Positions 43,799 through 55,945 of a stretch of 64,000 bases of DNA are shown one piece after another; the first letter of the stretch is position 1; every line of letters begins with the position of its first letter. A program made the translations under genes and the position numbers. Source of the DNA: Isoetes taiwanensis (taxonomy: Eukaryota; Streptophyta; Lycopodiopsida; Isoetales; Isoetaceae); contig JAJEKV010000020.1 in NCBI GenBank assembly GCA_021234155.1, positions 938,938 through 1,002,937 of the forward strand, read 5' to 3'. Under the pieces are notes generated by a model, which worked only from the letters and a program-made list of their open reading frames with translations, did not search any database and was not told where the DNA came from.

Positions 43799-45070
43799 TC
43801 ACATGGCGCATGCATTCAATATCGTGGGCGTGGGGTGCTCTCTTTTGTATTTTAGCATGTCTCGGTCCAAGTAGCTTGGTTGTTGTTTATGGAGTTGGCG
43901 AGAAGGGCCAGATTGTCTAACTTGAAACATCATGAGAAGGTATGGTTTGTATAGTGTAAAAATGGAGAAGAGACAACTACTACGTGTTTTTAGGTGTTGG
44001 AAAATGTCGTCTTTGTCTTGTTGCATTGTTCCATGGGGAAAGAGGAATGGGAATATACATGATTCAAGGGTGAATGCCACCTCTTGCCTTGATTTTGTCA
44101 ATAATAATACATTGTTAATCACGAGGCCGGTAACATCGTGTGTAGGTTGGGTAGTTGTTTGTGGTAGATGTTTGTCTTGGTACTAGCTTTGGGAGCTCAT
44201 AAACATAAGCCCTCACGAAAATGGTTGGGTTGTTTGATAGGGCGACATGTCTTCCAAAATAGAGTAGGCACGTATGTTCATATGTTGCATTGATGCATAT
44301 GCTTGGTCATTTTTGATGGATTACGCTATTTTTTGAACAACACTTCTTTGGTAAGATGCAAAGTCTGTTCTTGGATTTGGTCTCTCATACAATGTTAGGA
44401 ATTGCTTGACTAACATGTTGTTGTTCGATAAGAACCCGACAAACTTGCAAGCTGTTTTTTATTGTGTGAGTCATTGTTGAGGCGATCGTCTATGTCACCC
44501 CAACTTACAAGGGGATTGTCAAGGAGGCTCCTTTGCTGACTAGATCCGGTAGCTATAGAATTGAATTTCTTCTTCACAACTATGGAGATGTCTATCAACG
44601 ATATGGCCCGAGTATAAAATATTGGCAAGGTAAGTACTTGCCTTATGTACATTGGAGAGTAAAATTTGGACTTGTAGATGTGGTGCCATTTGAGCGATTG
44701 CACTTGCTACATTTGTAGTATCTTGCATTTGTAGCTGAAGTGTGCTTGTACAAAAAGGGTTAATCAAGCAAAATGGAGGAGGATGTAGGTTGTCATGATA
44801 ATGGAATTCTATTTTGCATGATCGGATCGGAAGGTTGGTATGTAGGATGTCTTGCCACAAATTAGCAAATTTGCATGTTTTTGATGAGACTATTTGTGTC
44901 TTTTATCCAATGGCATTGCAATGGTGAATTTCTAGCCAAGACATGGCTGTTGGTCTTAAAGCAACTCGTCTTTTTTTAAACATCCTAGCTCGTGCTTCAT
45001 TTCTTTTCCTTCGTAGGGTGGTCTTCCTATTTAAATTTTGTAGGGCTTCCTCTTCCATCCCTGTTCATAT
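43799..45070 (-). pseudogene. Helitron N-terminal region remnant
   Basis: Minus strand. LESCIFPFLFPHGTMQQDKD and FQHLKTRSSCLFSIFTLYKP (about 44080-43960) match the Helitron_like_N signature (FP-LFP-G ... R ... F ... Y). About 45060-44940 holds a run of Arg/Lys-Glu-Ala coding (LRRKRNEARARMFKKRR), the basic N-terminus often seen in Helitron proteins. Several frames and stops intervene. Completes a decayed Helitron ORF of about 4 kb with the two entries to its left. Confidence 0.7.
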
Positions 45071-46191
45071 AATCTTGGTTTTAGAAACACATTTACTGTG
45101 GTGCAATGTGCAACAAAGTCCTAGGATTGAATCAAACAATCCCGTTCAAATTAAAAAGTTCAGTCCATATGAAATATTGTAGGATATCTGGGCGGTCAAA
45201 AATGGCATATAAGGATTTGGGCGGTTAAAGCCATAGGTCCTAGGTTTTTTTTTGGTTATATTTTTATACTAGTAGGATTTTCTTACTAAGCTACTTTTAT
45301 ATAGGGAATGAAAATATTATATTTAATATACGCCTACAATATTAAATCATATTAAACGACCACCTCTAAAACATTTTTTCATCATATAGTGCATGTATTA
45401 TAGGTTTTGCAATGTACTACAACACTTGATGAGCTTGTACAATGGTCTGAAATAGAAAAGTTTGATTTTGTTTCCATTGTATGTCCTTGTAAAGAGAGTT
45501 CTTATTAGATACAAGTCTACTACGAGGATTCTTTGTAAAAAGAAACTTCATGTTGACCCTTTTATAAATATTTGTTACAAGAAAGTTCCTAATGGATTTT
45601 GTAACAAAAAGGGCCAATCCGGTTCAAACTTATATAATCCTATTAATTTTATAAACAAAGGTTTTTTTTTCCTATTGGGAAAAAAGGTGCTTTAATTGTA
45701 AACTGTTTCGCATAGGCCTGCTTAATCTATAAAGTCTATTACCATGGTCTTCCATCGAGGCTTGGCTTTCTCGGAAGCAACACTATTTTTCATGTACTTC
45801 CCAATTTACTTTTTGTTTCTAGTTAATGTTTCATGTAATGGTACTTATTTTATAACAAACATATGAATTTTGGGCTCGATTTAAATGTGCATTAGTCAAA
45901 GTTTACCTTTTGAAGGATATTTCAAAAAAATGTATTCTTTGAATCGTTAGAGGTGAATCGCACAATAAGATATATGAGGGCTTAGACATGAAACCTTATA
46001 GATGAAATCTGAGAGATATATAACGGGGTGCAATATTTTTCATTTCAAATGTTTCTAGTAGCAAACTTCACACCATGCATTGTCCCCATAGAAGAGGCGA
46101 TTATTATTGCTAAAGAAGTTGGTGTTGGATTTAAAGCAGGTTGATGTATTGGCCATTACTCTCATTGACATGTTTGCAACATCACGGAAAA
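45071..46191. other. no gene recognised
   Basis: AT-rich. Possibly 5' non-coding sequence of the Helitron. No Helitron 5' terminus could be fixed. Confidence 0.35.
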
Positions 46192-46890
46192 TTGGTTTTT
46201 TTCCAATATGCTAGCTTTAACAACTACAATTACCTACATTTTTTTTTCTTGGTGGAGTGTGCAATATCTATGTATAGTGTCGTTATAGGACATGCTCATT
46301 TCGAGAATGCCTTTCTTTCGCTTTAGGTCTTTTCATGATGTTAAAGCAATTATAGCTTTAACAACTACAATTACCTACATTTTTTCTTGGTGGAGTGTGC
46401 AATATTTATGTATAGTGTCGATTTATAGGACATGCTTTCGACTCGAGAATGCCTTTTTTGCTTTAGGTCTTTTCATGATGTTAAAGCAATGATGTACAAT
46501 GACTTTTACGGTAGTATTTAAAGCAAAAGATGTTTTTAGCAAAGATTCAAGCTCATCATGTAACGGCATTCTCTTCCAATGAGGATGTTCAACCTCAAGA
46601 GGGAGGGATGACATGAACCCCTTAACAAAATTGGTTGTTTTTCCAATATGCTAGCTTTAACAACTACAATTACCTACATTTTTTCTTGGTGGAGTGTGCA
46701 ATATCTATGTATAGTGTCGTTATAGGACATGCTAGACTCGAGAATGCCTTTGCTGCTTTAGATCTTTTCATGATGTTAAAGCAATGATGTACAATGACTT
46801 TCTGGTAGTATTTATAGCAAAAGATGTTTTTAGCAAAGATTCAAGCTCATTATGCTAGGTCTTTTCATGATGTTAAAGCAATGATGTACA
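46192..46890. repeat. degenerate direct repeats, three to four units
   Basis: CTAGCTTTAACAACTACAAT or its variant starts at about 46209, 46353 and 46650, each followed by CTTGGTGGAGTGTGCAATAT and GAGAATGCC. AGGTCTTTTCATGATGTTAA recurs a fourth time at 46858. Unit length varies (145 to 300 bp) because units 2 and 3 carry an extra AGATGTTTTTAGCAAAGATT segment. Confidence 0.8.
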
Positions 46891-47101
46891 TATCCCATTA
46901 TTATTATTATTTTAAATACCAATATCTTCTCTTATTATTATGTATGAAAGGTTTGTAATTGGGATCGATTCTTTATTCCATGCATCTTTATGTGGGAGAG
47001 ACATTTCTTTAATAACACAGACGCATCAGATTTTTCAACAATTTGTAGTACAAACTACAATACAAAAAGGTTTTGTTGTTGTCATCCAAGCATGTAAACA
47101 A

Positions 47102-47488
47102 CTATGAATTTCGTTGCAGTTGGATTTTCATTTTTGCTATCAATGACAAAAATGAGAGTATGCTATCGATATGCGATTGTTGTTTTCTTAAGTGTTGCAG
47201 AACTATAGCTTGGAGCGTATTTAGTTCTGAAAGGGTCATGTTTGGACGTTCTTCCAAATTGACTTGGAATGTCGTCATTGAACCATGCAAATCTATGATG
47301 GATTGCTCCAACTGAGCAATGTCTTGAATCACATTGTATGTATCATTATTACTAGGCGCCTGTAAAATAAAAGCATGTTGTTAATTGATGCTTTTTCTTT
47401 TTTGATGCAACAGAAAATTTTGTCTTACGATAGGGTTGAGGATGGGAAGATCTTCAGCACGTGAGTTGTTTTCATTATTATCTTCCAT
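47102..47488 (-). CDS. small two-exon gene, coiled-coil protein of 105 aa, unknown
   Basis: Exon 1 47488-47429 (starts MEDNNENNSRAEDLPILNPI). Intron 47428-47360 with GTAAG donor and TTTTACAG acceptor. Exon 2 47359-47102 (APSNNDTYNVIQDIAQLEQS ... KMKIQLQRNS, TAG). The phase-0 junction joins without error and the frame is open throughout, which is unusual in this window. The protein is acidic at the N-terminus and then largely helical with heptad-like spacing (DIAQLEQSIIDLHGSM, LQAIVLQHLRKQQSHIDSIL). No family recognised. It lies upstream of, and in the same direction as, the Helitron remnant, so it may be an accessory ORF of that element or a captured gene. Confidence 0.5.
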
Positions 47489-47829
47489 CTTTCGCGGGCG
47501 TTCTATAAATCCAATGTTCGGAGTTGTACGTAAAGGTTAGATACGTAATCAAGCTTGAGCAAAAAATACTTGATGGGCTTGACCAAAAGTAGATATTGTA
47601 GTAGCAAATGCAGGTTTGCCATATACATGCAATGAACTTTTGATTCCAAAATGACATAAAATGGCAACATTGGACCTTATCCCATATTTCGGGGCATTGT
47701 CAAAACTCTGACAGCTCCTTGACAGGTTTGTGTTCCTCTCTAAGAGTGGGACAAAGAATACTAGTTAAGTCAGTGTCCTATTTCTCACTCAGCTTACGTC
47801 TACATTGGGGTGGGATTTTCAGGTCCTAT

Positions 47830-49770
47830 GTCCAGTTTGAAAGTAGCAGCCCAAACAAGAATTGCTAAGAGCACCTGTCATGGGCTTGGACTAGTGGACA
47901 TGAGCATTTTTAAGATATGTGCAAGAGGAAAAGAGAAGGTAAATTTTTGGGACAGCTAATATGTGAAAGTAATGTTGTTCTTGAGTTGTATAATGCAAAA
48001 TTGGTGTTAGAAATATTTGGTGTTAGAATTGGTCATTCGAGCTTTTGCACATGTGCAGGTGGCAAGGCTTATTATGAAGTGTTGTAAGGAGGAAGGGTTG
48101 TAAACCATGCCATTGATGCTAGAAGGCTATAATGCAGAAAGAGCACCAGTTGACACAAAAGAAAACTTATCTACAACTCCTGCTCAAGCATCTCATGATT
48201 TTGTTGACCTTGGACTACCAGACTCCAATATAGGCAGTCACGCTAGTAACATATTTATACAAGAACTGCCTGATCTAGAGCAGCTTCTGTAGCTCAGAAC
48301 AAGACACTGGCAGATTTAAGTGCTTTCAATAATGATTCAAAGACACCTGATATATCGACGATTGATCTAGACAGCAAAAATAACGAACAAGCTGGTGTGG
48401 AAGATCATTTCACAGTCTGCCAATTGTCAGATGCTTCAAGTAGACCGCGATGGGCTGTTACAGATTCAGTGGCCGCTTGTCTGGCAGTCCTTCATCATGT
48501 CTCCCAAGCAATAATATCTCTTAGATGGCAAAGGCAGCTTAATGATATTTCAGATAAAGGTAATACTTCAGACGTTGGATCTCAAGAACATGGCAATATG
48601 CACACTCAGCAGTTTCCTTTGTGCCTATGTGGTGATATAGATTGCATCACAGTTTATGACATCTCGGCAAGTGAGATTGGATTTAGAATGGTCCAGAAAT
48701 TGAAGGAGCTGGTTCTGATGCTTGGTGAATCTTATTTAGCTCTTGGAGATGCTTATAAAGAAGAGTGCCAGCTTGACAGGGAAATAAAATCTGCTGAATT
48801 AGCATGTTCTGTATATGGCGCCATGTCTCAGTACAAGGAATATAAGATAGATACATCTGAGAGAGTTGGGAAGCATAACAAAGGTAAAATATTGGCAACA
48901 ATCACAGGAGATGAAGCCAGAGATAATAAACACAACAGTTTATGTGACCCTAGCTTGAAGAATAATGTGTTGACTGCAAATTCGGTCAAAGTTGCAGCTA
49001 AGACATGCAGAAAGGGGAGGTTTTGGGGCCAGTTGTGGTTGTTAATTGGGGATATATTTGTAAAAAGAACACAATTAGAATGTCAAGATGCTCACAGTAA
49101 TCATGCCAGATGTGAAGATTTGAAGATACCACAGGAGATAGTCAAGGAGGTAAGGCGTTTGAAAAAAAAATGGCACATAAACTCTCATGTAACTTATGCA
49201 GCTTAAGTGATTGTAGCTGTGAAACTGACAGGGCAAGTAGTGGGCATAGCGCAAGTAGTAGCAACAGCATGTATTATGGCACCGAAGGCCAAAAGCATAA
49301 CCGCAAGTATAACAAGAAATTGGCAGTAAGAAATAGTGAAGTTGCACCTGAGGTTCATGTGGCTGAGGAATCAACAATTTTCGTGAACGCTAAAACGAAA
49401 CAATATAAATGTGCATAATGCATAATATAGAATTCTGTTATTAACCAGAGATTAGATACATGGCAAGGGCTGATAGATCTCTATTCCAGAGTCAGTAAAT
49501 GTGCTGGCAGCTCACCACTATCTGATGAGAATAATGGATCATCATATGTACATTATGGCCATCACAGTTGGTTTGTTTGATGCTCAGATGTCAATTCAGA
49601 TATTGGCAATTCAGATTATGTCTGAAATTACTATCCCCAACAGTCAGTCATTTTACAACAAATCCATATCAAAGTTTACCTTTTGAAAAGATGTTTCAAC
49701 AATGGAAATGCCTCAAGCTTAGAGCTCAACCTACACCAGACAGATTGAACAATGTTTTAGCAAAGGTATT
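47830..49770 (+). pseudogene. EDRF1-like (erythroid differentiation factor-like) gene fragment
   Basis: A plus-strand frame from about 48294 to 49206 is open: AVTDSVAACLAVLHHVSQAI, LKELVLMLGESYLALGDAYK, then REIKSAELACSVYGAMSQYK, then GQLWLLIGDIFVKR, and KIPQEIVKEVRRLKKKW. The next frame reads SDCSCETDRASSGHSASSSN. The GESYLALGDAYKE ... AELACSVYG and DRASSG--ASSS blocks match what I recall of plant EDRF1-like proteins (TPR-containing, function poorly known). Upstream 48107-48292 (STTPAQASHDFVDLGLPDSN) and 47840-47935 (RIAKSTCHGLGLVDMSIFKI) may be earlier exons. A stop at 48290, frameshifts near 49200 and 49560, and missing N- and C-terminal parts mark it as a relic. Confidence 0.65.
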
Positions 49771-50267
49771 TACAAGCTAGTTTTTTATCCCTTTTGCAGA
49801 ATCTCAATGGATCAAGTTTCATTTAATGCAGAAACATCAGATTTTCTATGCCAAATGCCAATCCCAAACATATAGTTATCGCTGGTAAAATCCATCTATT
49901 TTGCTAAATATGGAGTCTTCTGCATTATTCGTTTCCTGAGAATTTTCAAAATGTTCTAGGCGATTATTTGGAAACTGCATGTCTTCATGCAGTTCAAGGG
50001 TGCTATGTTTTGGGTCTTGCTTAGAGCTACTATTTCCAATCTGATTTGAATTGTCCAAATCTGTAGAAGCATGATAGGAGAGGAAAGTGCAGCATGTGTA
50101 ACAAGAGACGAAGTGAAAACAAATTTATAATTTGTCTCATTAATTTTGTTCCGAATGAACTTAAACTTAGACAGTCGTGCATCCATTAAGGTGAAAGATA
50201 GGCAGATGCTTTTTAGGCTCCAAATGCTTCAGCCCAGTCATACTAATTTTCAGGATGTGTGAAACAG
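49771..50267. other. no gene supported
   Basis: Short frames only. May be decayed downstream EDRF1-like sequence. Confidence 0.3.
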
Positions 50268-50657
50268 GCAGTAGGAATGCTTAAATGGTTAAGTAAATTT
50301 GGTCGGCCTGCAATATGTTCAATCACTGCATCAAGGAGACACGTAACATACGAAATGATGGTCAAATGTTAAATATCATAAAGATACCACCATACCTGAA
50401 TCGTTATCAGGTATTCAGCTCTGCAACCAGAGTTCCTGTTTTAGAAGGTACGTTCCTCTGCAACCACAGTAGGTTTTAGAAGCCCTGAAAGCAACCACAA
50501 GCATGATATTCAGTGCACAACGATTTTAACCAAGTAAAGATCATTCAAGAAACATGGATGCACATGCATGAACTTCAATTAAAAAAAAGGGAAGCTAAAG
50601 TATCAATTCTGCTAAGAGCATGCATGACAAACAGAGTTAATCCGGCAAGTTTTCTGT
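50268..50657. repeat. 390-bp direct repeat, left copy
   Basis: GCAGTAGGAATGCTTAAATG to GGCAAGTTTTCTGT. Nearly identical to 51917-52306; I see one difference (CCAAGTAAAG versus CCAGGTAAAG). It does not start TG or end CA. Confidence 0.9.
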
Positions 50658-51025
50658 GCTATGGGTTATGAGCCAAAAATTAATGTACCTATTCCCCACA
50701 AAACATATGGTCTGAACAACCGACACAGCAGAAGCTTCAAAGAAAAAAACCAAAAAAAACTTAACGGATCTACTGCGTTATCACGATGGGATGGCTCTCG
50801 AAAGCAAAAAGCAGAAAAATCTGGAAAAATATCTTGGTTGCATGATCTAATGATCTTGAGGTTACTACTTATTTGAAGTTGCCTCGACTTTGCATCATCC
50901 AAATAACCGAAGTCATAAAGTGCATAGGTAGGCCCAGCTGATCCACACGAGCTCACGCTAATATGCAAACTGATGCTAATATGCAAGGCAAGGAGTGAGA
51001 AAGAGAGGACTAATAATCCCTTCGT

Positions 51026-51300
51026 TCAAGGCCTCTTTATATAGTAACTCCCACACTTTCCATACATGTTGATGAGAGCACACTGTACAAGTCCATTTGC
51101 TTCAAGGTCAGCATCAACAATGTCTGCATGAACCAGCGCTCCTTCTGCTAGGCCTGCCAGTGAGACACATGCATCAAGGATGCTCACAAAGCTCAAGTGA
51201 TCTGGCTTCATACGTTCCTCCCTCATTTGTCTGTACAGTCGTAATCCATCCTTACCAAGGCCGTGTTCCACATATAATGATATCATTGCAGTCCATGTTG
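51026..51300 (-). pseudogene. PPR (PLS-type) gene fragment
   Basis: The minus strand reads TWTAMISLYVEHGLGKDGLR, MREERMKPDHLSFVSILDAC, LAGLAEGALVHADIVDADLE and ALINMYGKCG. That is one L motif and an S-type motif plus the start of the next, about 90 residues. It stops at 51026 after KCGSYYIKRP. No start, no other repeats and no E/DYW tail. A related piece lies at 52853-53150. Confidence 0.8.
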
Positions 51301-51916
51301 CATGTTTTGAAATGTTTGCAAGTAAGAATCTTGTATGTTCTCTCTATTATGAAACTTTAAGGTGCTTTTAATGTATTGCAGGAGTCTACAACTGACGGAA
51401 TTTAAATCGACCTTGGTTGTGGTGGTATTTTCTCCTTGAATTTTGTTTCAGATTTGCTACAAATAAAATGATGGCTCTCACACAGAAAAGAAATGATCTT
51501 GCCGAGAAGAAACCTGGAATGAACTCTGAGCTTATGACAGAGCCTGCTGGTTAGAATCTCCTGTATGTAGAAATGGTATATCGTTCTCATTTGCTCCTGT
51601 ATATAACAAATGGTGCCAACGTGATATGCTCTGTATTTCTTACTGTTCTTTATTCAGAATGCTCTATGACAACAAACAGCGCATGCAAGAAGACAAATAT
51701 GAGGTGACCATATGCAATATGTCTAGATGTGGAAATACGGAGCAAATTACTAGGTATCTTTAGATCCATTGCTTTGGACCTATTTTGATTATTTCTAATT
51801 AACCCCTTCATTGCAAGCATAGACTTTAGGCAGGCTTTCCAGCCTATCAACATAGGATTATTACTGCAAGGATCTGATATAGATAAGTGAATTACCTCTT
51901 GCATACATGTAGATCA

Positions 51917-52306
51917 GCAGTAGGAATGCTTAAATGGTTAAGTAAATTTGGTCGGCCTGCAATATGTTCAATCACTGCATCAAGGAGACACGTAACATAC
52001 GAAATGATGGTCAAATGTTAAATATCATAAAGATACCACCATACCTGAATCGTTATCAGGTATTCAGCTCTGCAACCAGAGTTCCTGTTTTAGAAGGTAC
52101 GTTCCTCTGCAACCACAGTAGGTTTTAGAAGCCCTGAAAGCAACCACAAGCATGATATTCAGTGCACAACGATTTTAACCAGGTAAAGATCATTCAAGAA
52201 ACATGGATGCACATGCATGAACTTCAATTAAAAAAAAGGGAAGCTAAAGTATCAATTCTGCTAAGAGCATGCATGACAAACAGAGTTAATCCGGCAAGTT
52301 TTCTGT
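51917..52306. repeat. 390-bp direct repeat, right copy
   Basis: See 50268-50657; offset 1649 bp. Confidence 0.9.
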
Positions 52307-52849
52307 CAAAATATCTTTGTCAAACCCCTTAGTTTTAATGCCAACATGAATTTGGCAACGTCTTTCTAGCCTAATGCAAGCTCTCAGTATGACCTTAACT
52401 ATATAATAGCTATGCTGGATGTTATCAGCGTTCATTTTGAGACACAAGTCCAAAGCATGATTTACTGTTCACATGCAATGTAGCCATGATTTACTGTTCA
52501 CATGCAACGTAGCCATGTCTAGGAATGCTCATTTTCATGTTTTCATTTTCATGCTCATTTTCTGAAATGACCACTACTGCAGTATCCTGGAAGTCACAAT
52601 TCCATGAATTTCTGCCATGTCTTTGGTAGTAGCTATTGAATGCATAAGAAGCATGTGCATGAAGTGTATTGGGGTTGTAACAGATGCCATTTGGTTGAAT
52701 GGCGGAGCAATCTCACCTGTTTCACCACATGCAAAATCTAAAGCTACTTTCAATGCCTTACTGCACTTGGCTTTTCAACACATCACAAAGGTGGTCCTGT
52801 CTTTAACACCACTCCATAATCTATTCCTCCTCTTGTTCTTGAAATATTT

Positions 52850-53150
52850 GTTCCACATATAATGATATCATTGCAGTCCATGTTACCACATCTTTTTGAT
52901 GCATTCTATGAAACACAATGTAACATCTTCTAAAGCCCCGCACTTACCATACATGTTAATCAAAGCCGTTCTAACAATAGTACCTAGTTCAAAGTCAAAT
53001 TTTACAATGGAAGCATGCCAAACTAAACTAATGCATTGGCAATGTTTTTCCATTGGCAAGAGCAGCTAAACCAATGCATGCATCTAACATCGCAAGAAAC
53101 GTGATATGATTTGGTTTCACATGCTGCAAAAGCATTTCATGGATATACAG
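52850..53150 (-). pseudogene. second PPR (PLS-type) fragment, frameshifted
   Basis: Minus strand: MLLQHVKPNHITFLAMLDAC, IGLAALANGK, then in a second frame LVWHASIVKFDFELGT, RTALINMYGKCGALEDV. Position 52853-52885 is identical to 51269-51300 (CATATAATGATATCATTGCA), so the two fragments share a junction. Probably parts of one ancestral gene or of duplicated paralogues. Confidence 0.75.
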
Positions 53151-53181
53151 GAGAGCTAAATATAAAATGCAATAGTCGTAC

Positions 53182-53455
53182 CTGCATTTGTGAAATCGTG
53201 GGTGCAAAATTAGTTAACAAAAGCTTGCTTGATTCAAATACCCCAGTACGCAATCCGTGACTAAAAACAGAAAATTGCCATTAGCAAAGAAAAAGGAGAT
53301 AAAAGAAGGATAAACGTGACAACCGAATACCTTGCAAATTGACCAAGAATGGCAGGAACTGAACCTCGGTACAAACCTCTTATTCCAATACTTGGTAGAT
53401 TTGATATGAGCCCAAACAACGGATTCAGACAGGCCGCATAACTTCCCACGCTGCT
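53182..53455 (-). pseudogene. mitochondrial carrier (SAM-carrier-like) exons
   Basis: Two minus-strand exons. About 53455-53331 reads ISNLPSIGIRGLYRGSVPAI then LGQFA. Intron 53330-53261 (GT..AG). 53260-53182 reads SHGLRTGVFESSKLLLTNFA then PTISQMQ and ends at a GTACG donor. The codon for Ser is split across the junction (AG|T), which joins perfectly. The RGLYRGSIPAILGQFSSHGLRTGIFE block is the one I recall from the plant SAMC-like carrier (Arabidopsis At2g35800 type), between transmembrane repeats. No earlier or later exons were found, so this is a fragment, although these two exons are intact. Confidence 0.75.
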
Positions 53456-53469
53456 ATCCACTCTGGAAT

Positions 53470-54600
53470 TTTCATGAATTTTTCATGCCGTAGATCAAAT
53501 CCAACGACGGAAACATCAGCCACCTGCACAAAAAACCCACCTGGCAGCAACGTGGACACTCTGAAATTGCTTCAAAGTGTCCACTTGCGTTTGTGCAAAC
53601 GTGCTAACAAGCATCCTCATTACTTATGCAGACTCTAAACATGCATGCTGTTATCCAACGAGTTGTACACTAAAGGGATGCAAGATGCAGTAGGGACAAT
53701 ATACTTTTAGATCAATTCTTCTGCACCTTTGACAGTCTATTGTCCATCATTGCAATTGTCAGTTACTCAACATAAAACCAAGGGCGGAGTTATGATATCA
53801 AAATTTTGGACAGCAGATTGTGGTGTGACAAGCTTTCTTGCCACGTTAAGTAAAGCCCGCATATTGCATCTCTTCCTTGTTCATTGAACTGGAAACGTTT
53901 ATTATGCCTACTCCATCATTTGCAAGAGCCAAGCTGCCAGCATAAGGTTCTTGGCCACTTGAAGATATAACCTTTGCAAGAAGAATTTTGCATGCCACTA
54001 GAATGTTGAATACTGTGTGTTGCAAGTAAAAACATTCTAAGTAGCCTTGCCACTGAACATGGAATAATCTGAAGTCTGGTAAAGAACATGTATTGATTTT
54101 CTTTCTGTTTTTAGATCTTTCCAAAGCTTAACTTCTGACATTTTTTTGATGAAATGCTTGTTAAGCTAAGCAAGAAGAAGGATCAAGAAATAAAAATCAA
54201 TTCGATACTACATCACGCAACTAAACCATGTTGCCTTTGAATCAGAAACGCTAATGCTCCACTACCTGATATATACTTGTCGATTAAAATATTCGCTTAA
54301 TCTCAACTACATCCATTAATAGCATTTCAACTTTACCACATCCTTGTTGGTGTGCGACATGTTGCAACAAGACTGAGAATTCGCTTTCCGAGATTACTTG
54401 TACGCATAATATGAAGGTCCACATGGTAACAATATGGTTGAAATACCAAGCTCCTGGAAAGATGGAAAAACTACCTTTCTGATTATAGAAAGCTAGTAAA
54501 CTGATTAATAAAACATATAAAATGATAGAAGTAAAAAATAGAGGTACCAGATCATGCGTACATAGCATAGAGAGAAAATTAGAGAGCAACAAAGAGAAAT
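53470..54600. other. no gene identified
   Basis: Could hold introns of the carrier or of the next unknown gene. No supported exon. Confidence 0.3.
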
Positions 54601-54601
54601 C

Positions 54602-55050
54602 AACGAACCCATTTTACGAAGTGCAGAAGGAAAAATATGGAGGTCGTCTTCCGCCATAGCCAACTAATCGTTCCACATCAATCCATAGTTCTGCATCTGT
54701 AAGTCGAGAATTAAATGAGATTCTGCAGTATTGACCTAGAAAATGGTAATGATCCGTGATTAACCCGTTATAAGAGTCTTTAATATATAGAGATACGATA
54801 GACACCTATGAGCAAACATAAATCCAATTGTTGCTGAGGGTCCTGTTACTGTAGAAGCTTTCAAAATTTGTCCCCAGCTGTAATGAGAGTATGTAATGCT
54901 TATTGCAATGACAAATGCAAGAAACACATCTGTTAACTCCTTAGGACAACCAGAAAGAGTGACCCTTGAAGCGTTTCGAGCCTCATGGTGATTTTCGGCC
55001 CAGTTCCTCTTGAAAAAAAAGGAGTATACATAATGGAATAAACCTGCATT
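54602..55050 (-). pseudogene. unidentified gene fragment, possible exons
   Basis: On minus, 55017-54807 is open and looks coding: RNWAENHHEARNASRVTLSG, then CPKELTDVFLAFVIAISITY, then GQILKASTVTGPSATIGFMF. It ends at a possible GT donor (CATAG|GTGTC). About 54740-54605 gives a second open piece (LTDAELWIDVERLVGYGGRR). The first part is hydrophobic enough for one membrane segment. I cannot assign a family. Confidence 0.35.
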
Positions 55051-55069
55051 ACTACTGTGTAGCTTCATA

Positions 55070-55945
55070 GCCTGGACTGGAAGGACAGAAAGTTCTTAAT
55101 ACTCTATGCCTAAATACACAGTTTTCATGCACTCTACAAAAAAGCACAATCTTCAAAGTCCCCTGTAAATGAGCGAGGAAGAAACAGGAACGAAACAAGG
55201 CTTTCTGAAAAAACAAGAGCTTATTTTCCATTATTTTTTTTTTCCTAGCCATAGATTCAGAAAATAACAAATCTAATGGTCTCAATCAATTTTAGATGAC
55301 GTGGCAGGCAACGTGGACAAGCTAGACTTATAGGGATTGTTGTAAAGGGGTTAGGCAAGCCTGCTAAATATAAAGATACCTTGCACAATCATGAGTATCA
55401 ACAATGGTTCTCACCAAAAAATCTCAAATTAGGTCTGAAGAATGTTGTAATTATATGTTCTGGATTATTTCTATCAATCCTCTGTAACTGAAACAGATCT
55501 TCACGTACTCAGGTTGTAATTATAGCAGTGGGAGCCATAATTGGTATGCCAAGCTACTGATGTAAATACTAAAATCTTATTGTTGACACTTGGTCAAACC
55601 AGCTATATTGTATGGCATGAAAGTTTGGGCACCTGATCTCAAGGAAGACAAGTGTACACGGGCTCCAAATCTTGATGCTCTCTAGAATGATGAAGCGGAC
55701 CATCGTGCCACATGACATAATGTTAGCGGAACTTTGTTCTTTGAACATTGGGAACTTGAGGCTATTTTATTTTCATAGACTCACGGTCTTTTTCTTTGGC
55801 GCAAAAGCCCAATTTGACTCCTTTACATGGCGGTCAAGTCATCCAAAGCTTTTGGTTGATGAGGCAAAAATAATAGGTTTTTATGAACTATTAACTTTTT
55901 CATCTAGTTTCTTTGGCTTTCCCCAATTAGGTGACAACATCTAGT
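55070..55945. other. no gene recognised
   Basis: A plus-strand frame at 55672-55944 has no family-like motif. Confidence 0.3.

Noticed and set aside
43495-43920. 141-codon plus-strand frame
   Set aside because: Shadow of the Helitron Rep/N-terminal region on minus.
50268-52306. LTR retrotransposon bounded by 390-bp LTRs
   Set aside because: No TG..CA ends, no primer-binding site or polypurine tract, and the interior holds only a PPR relic.
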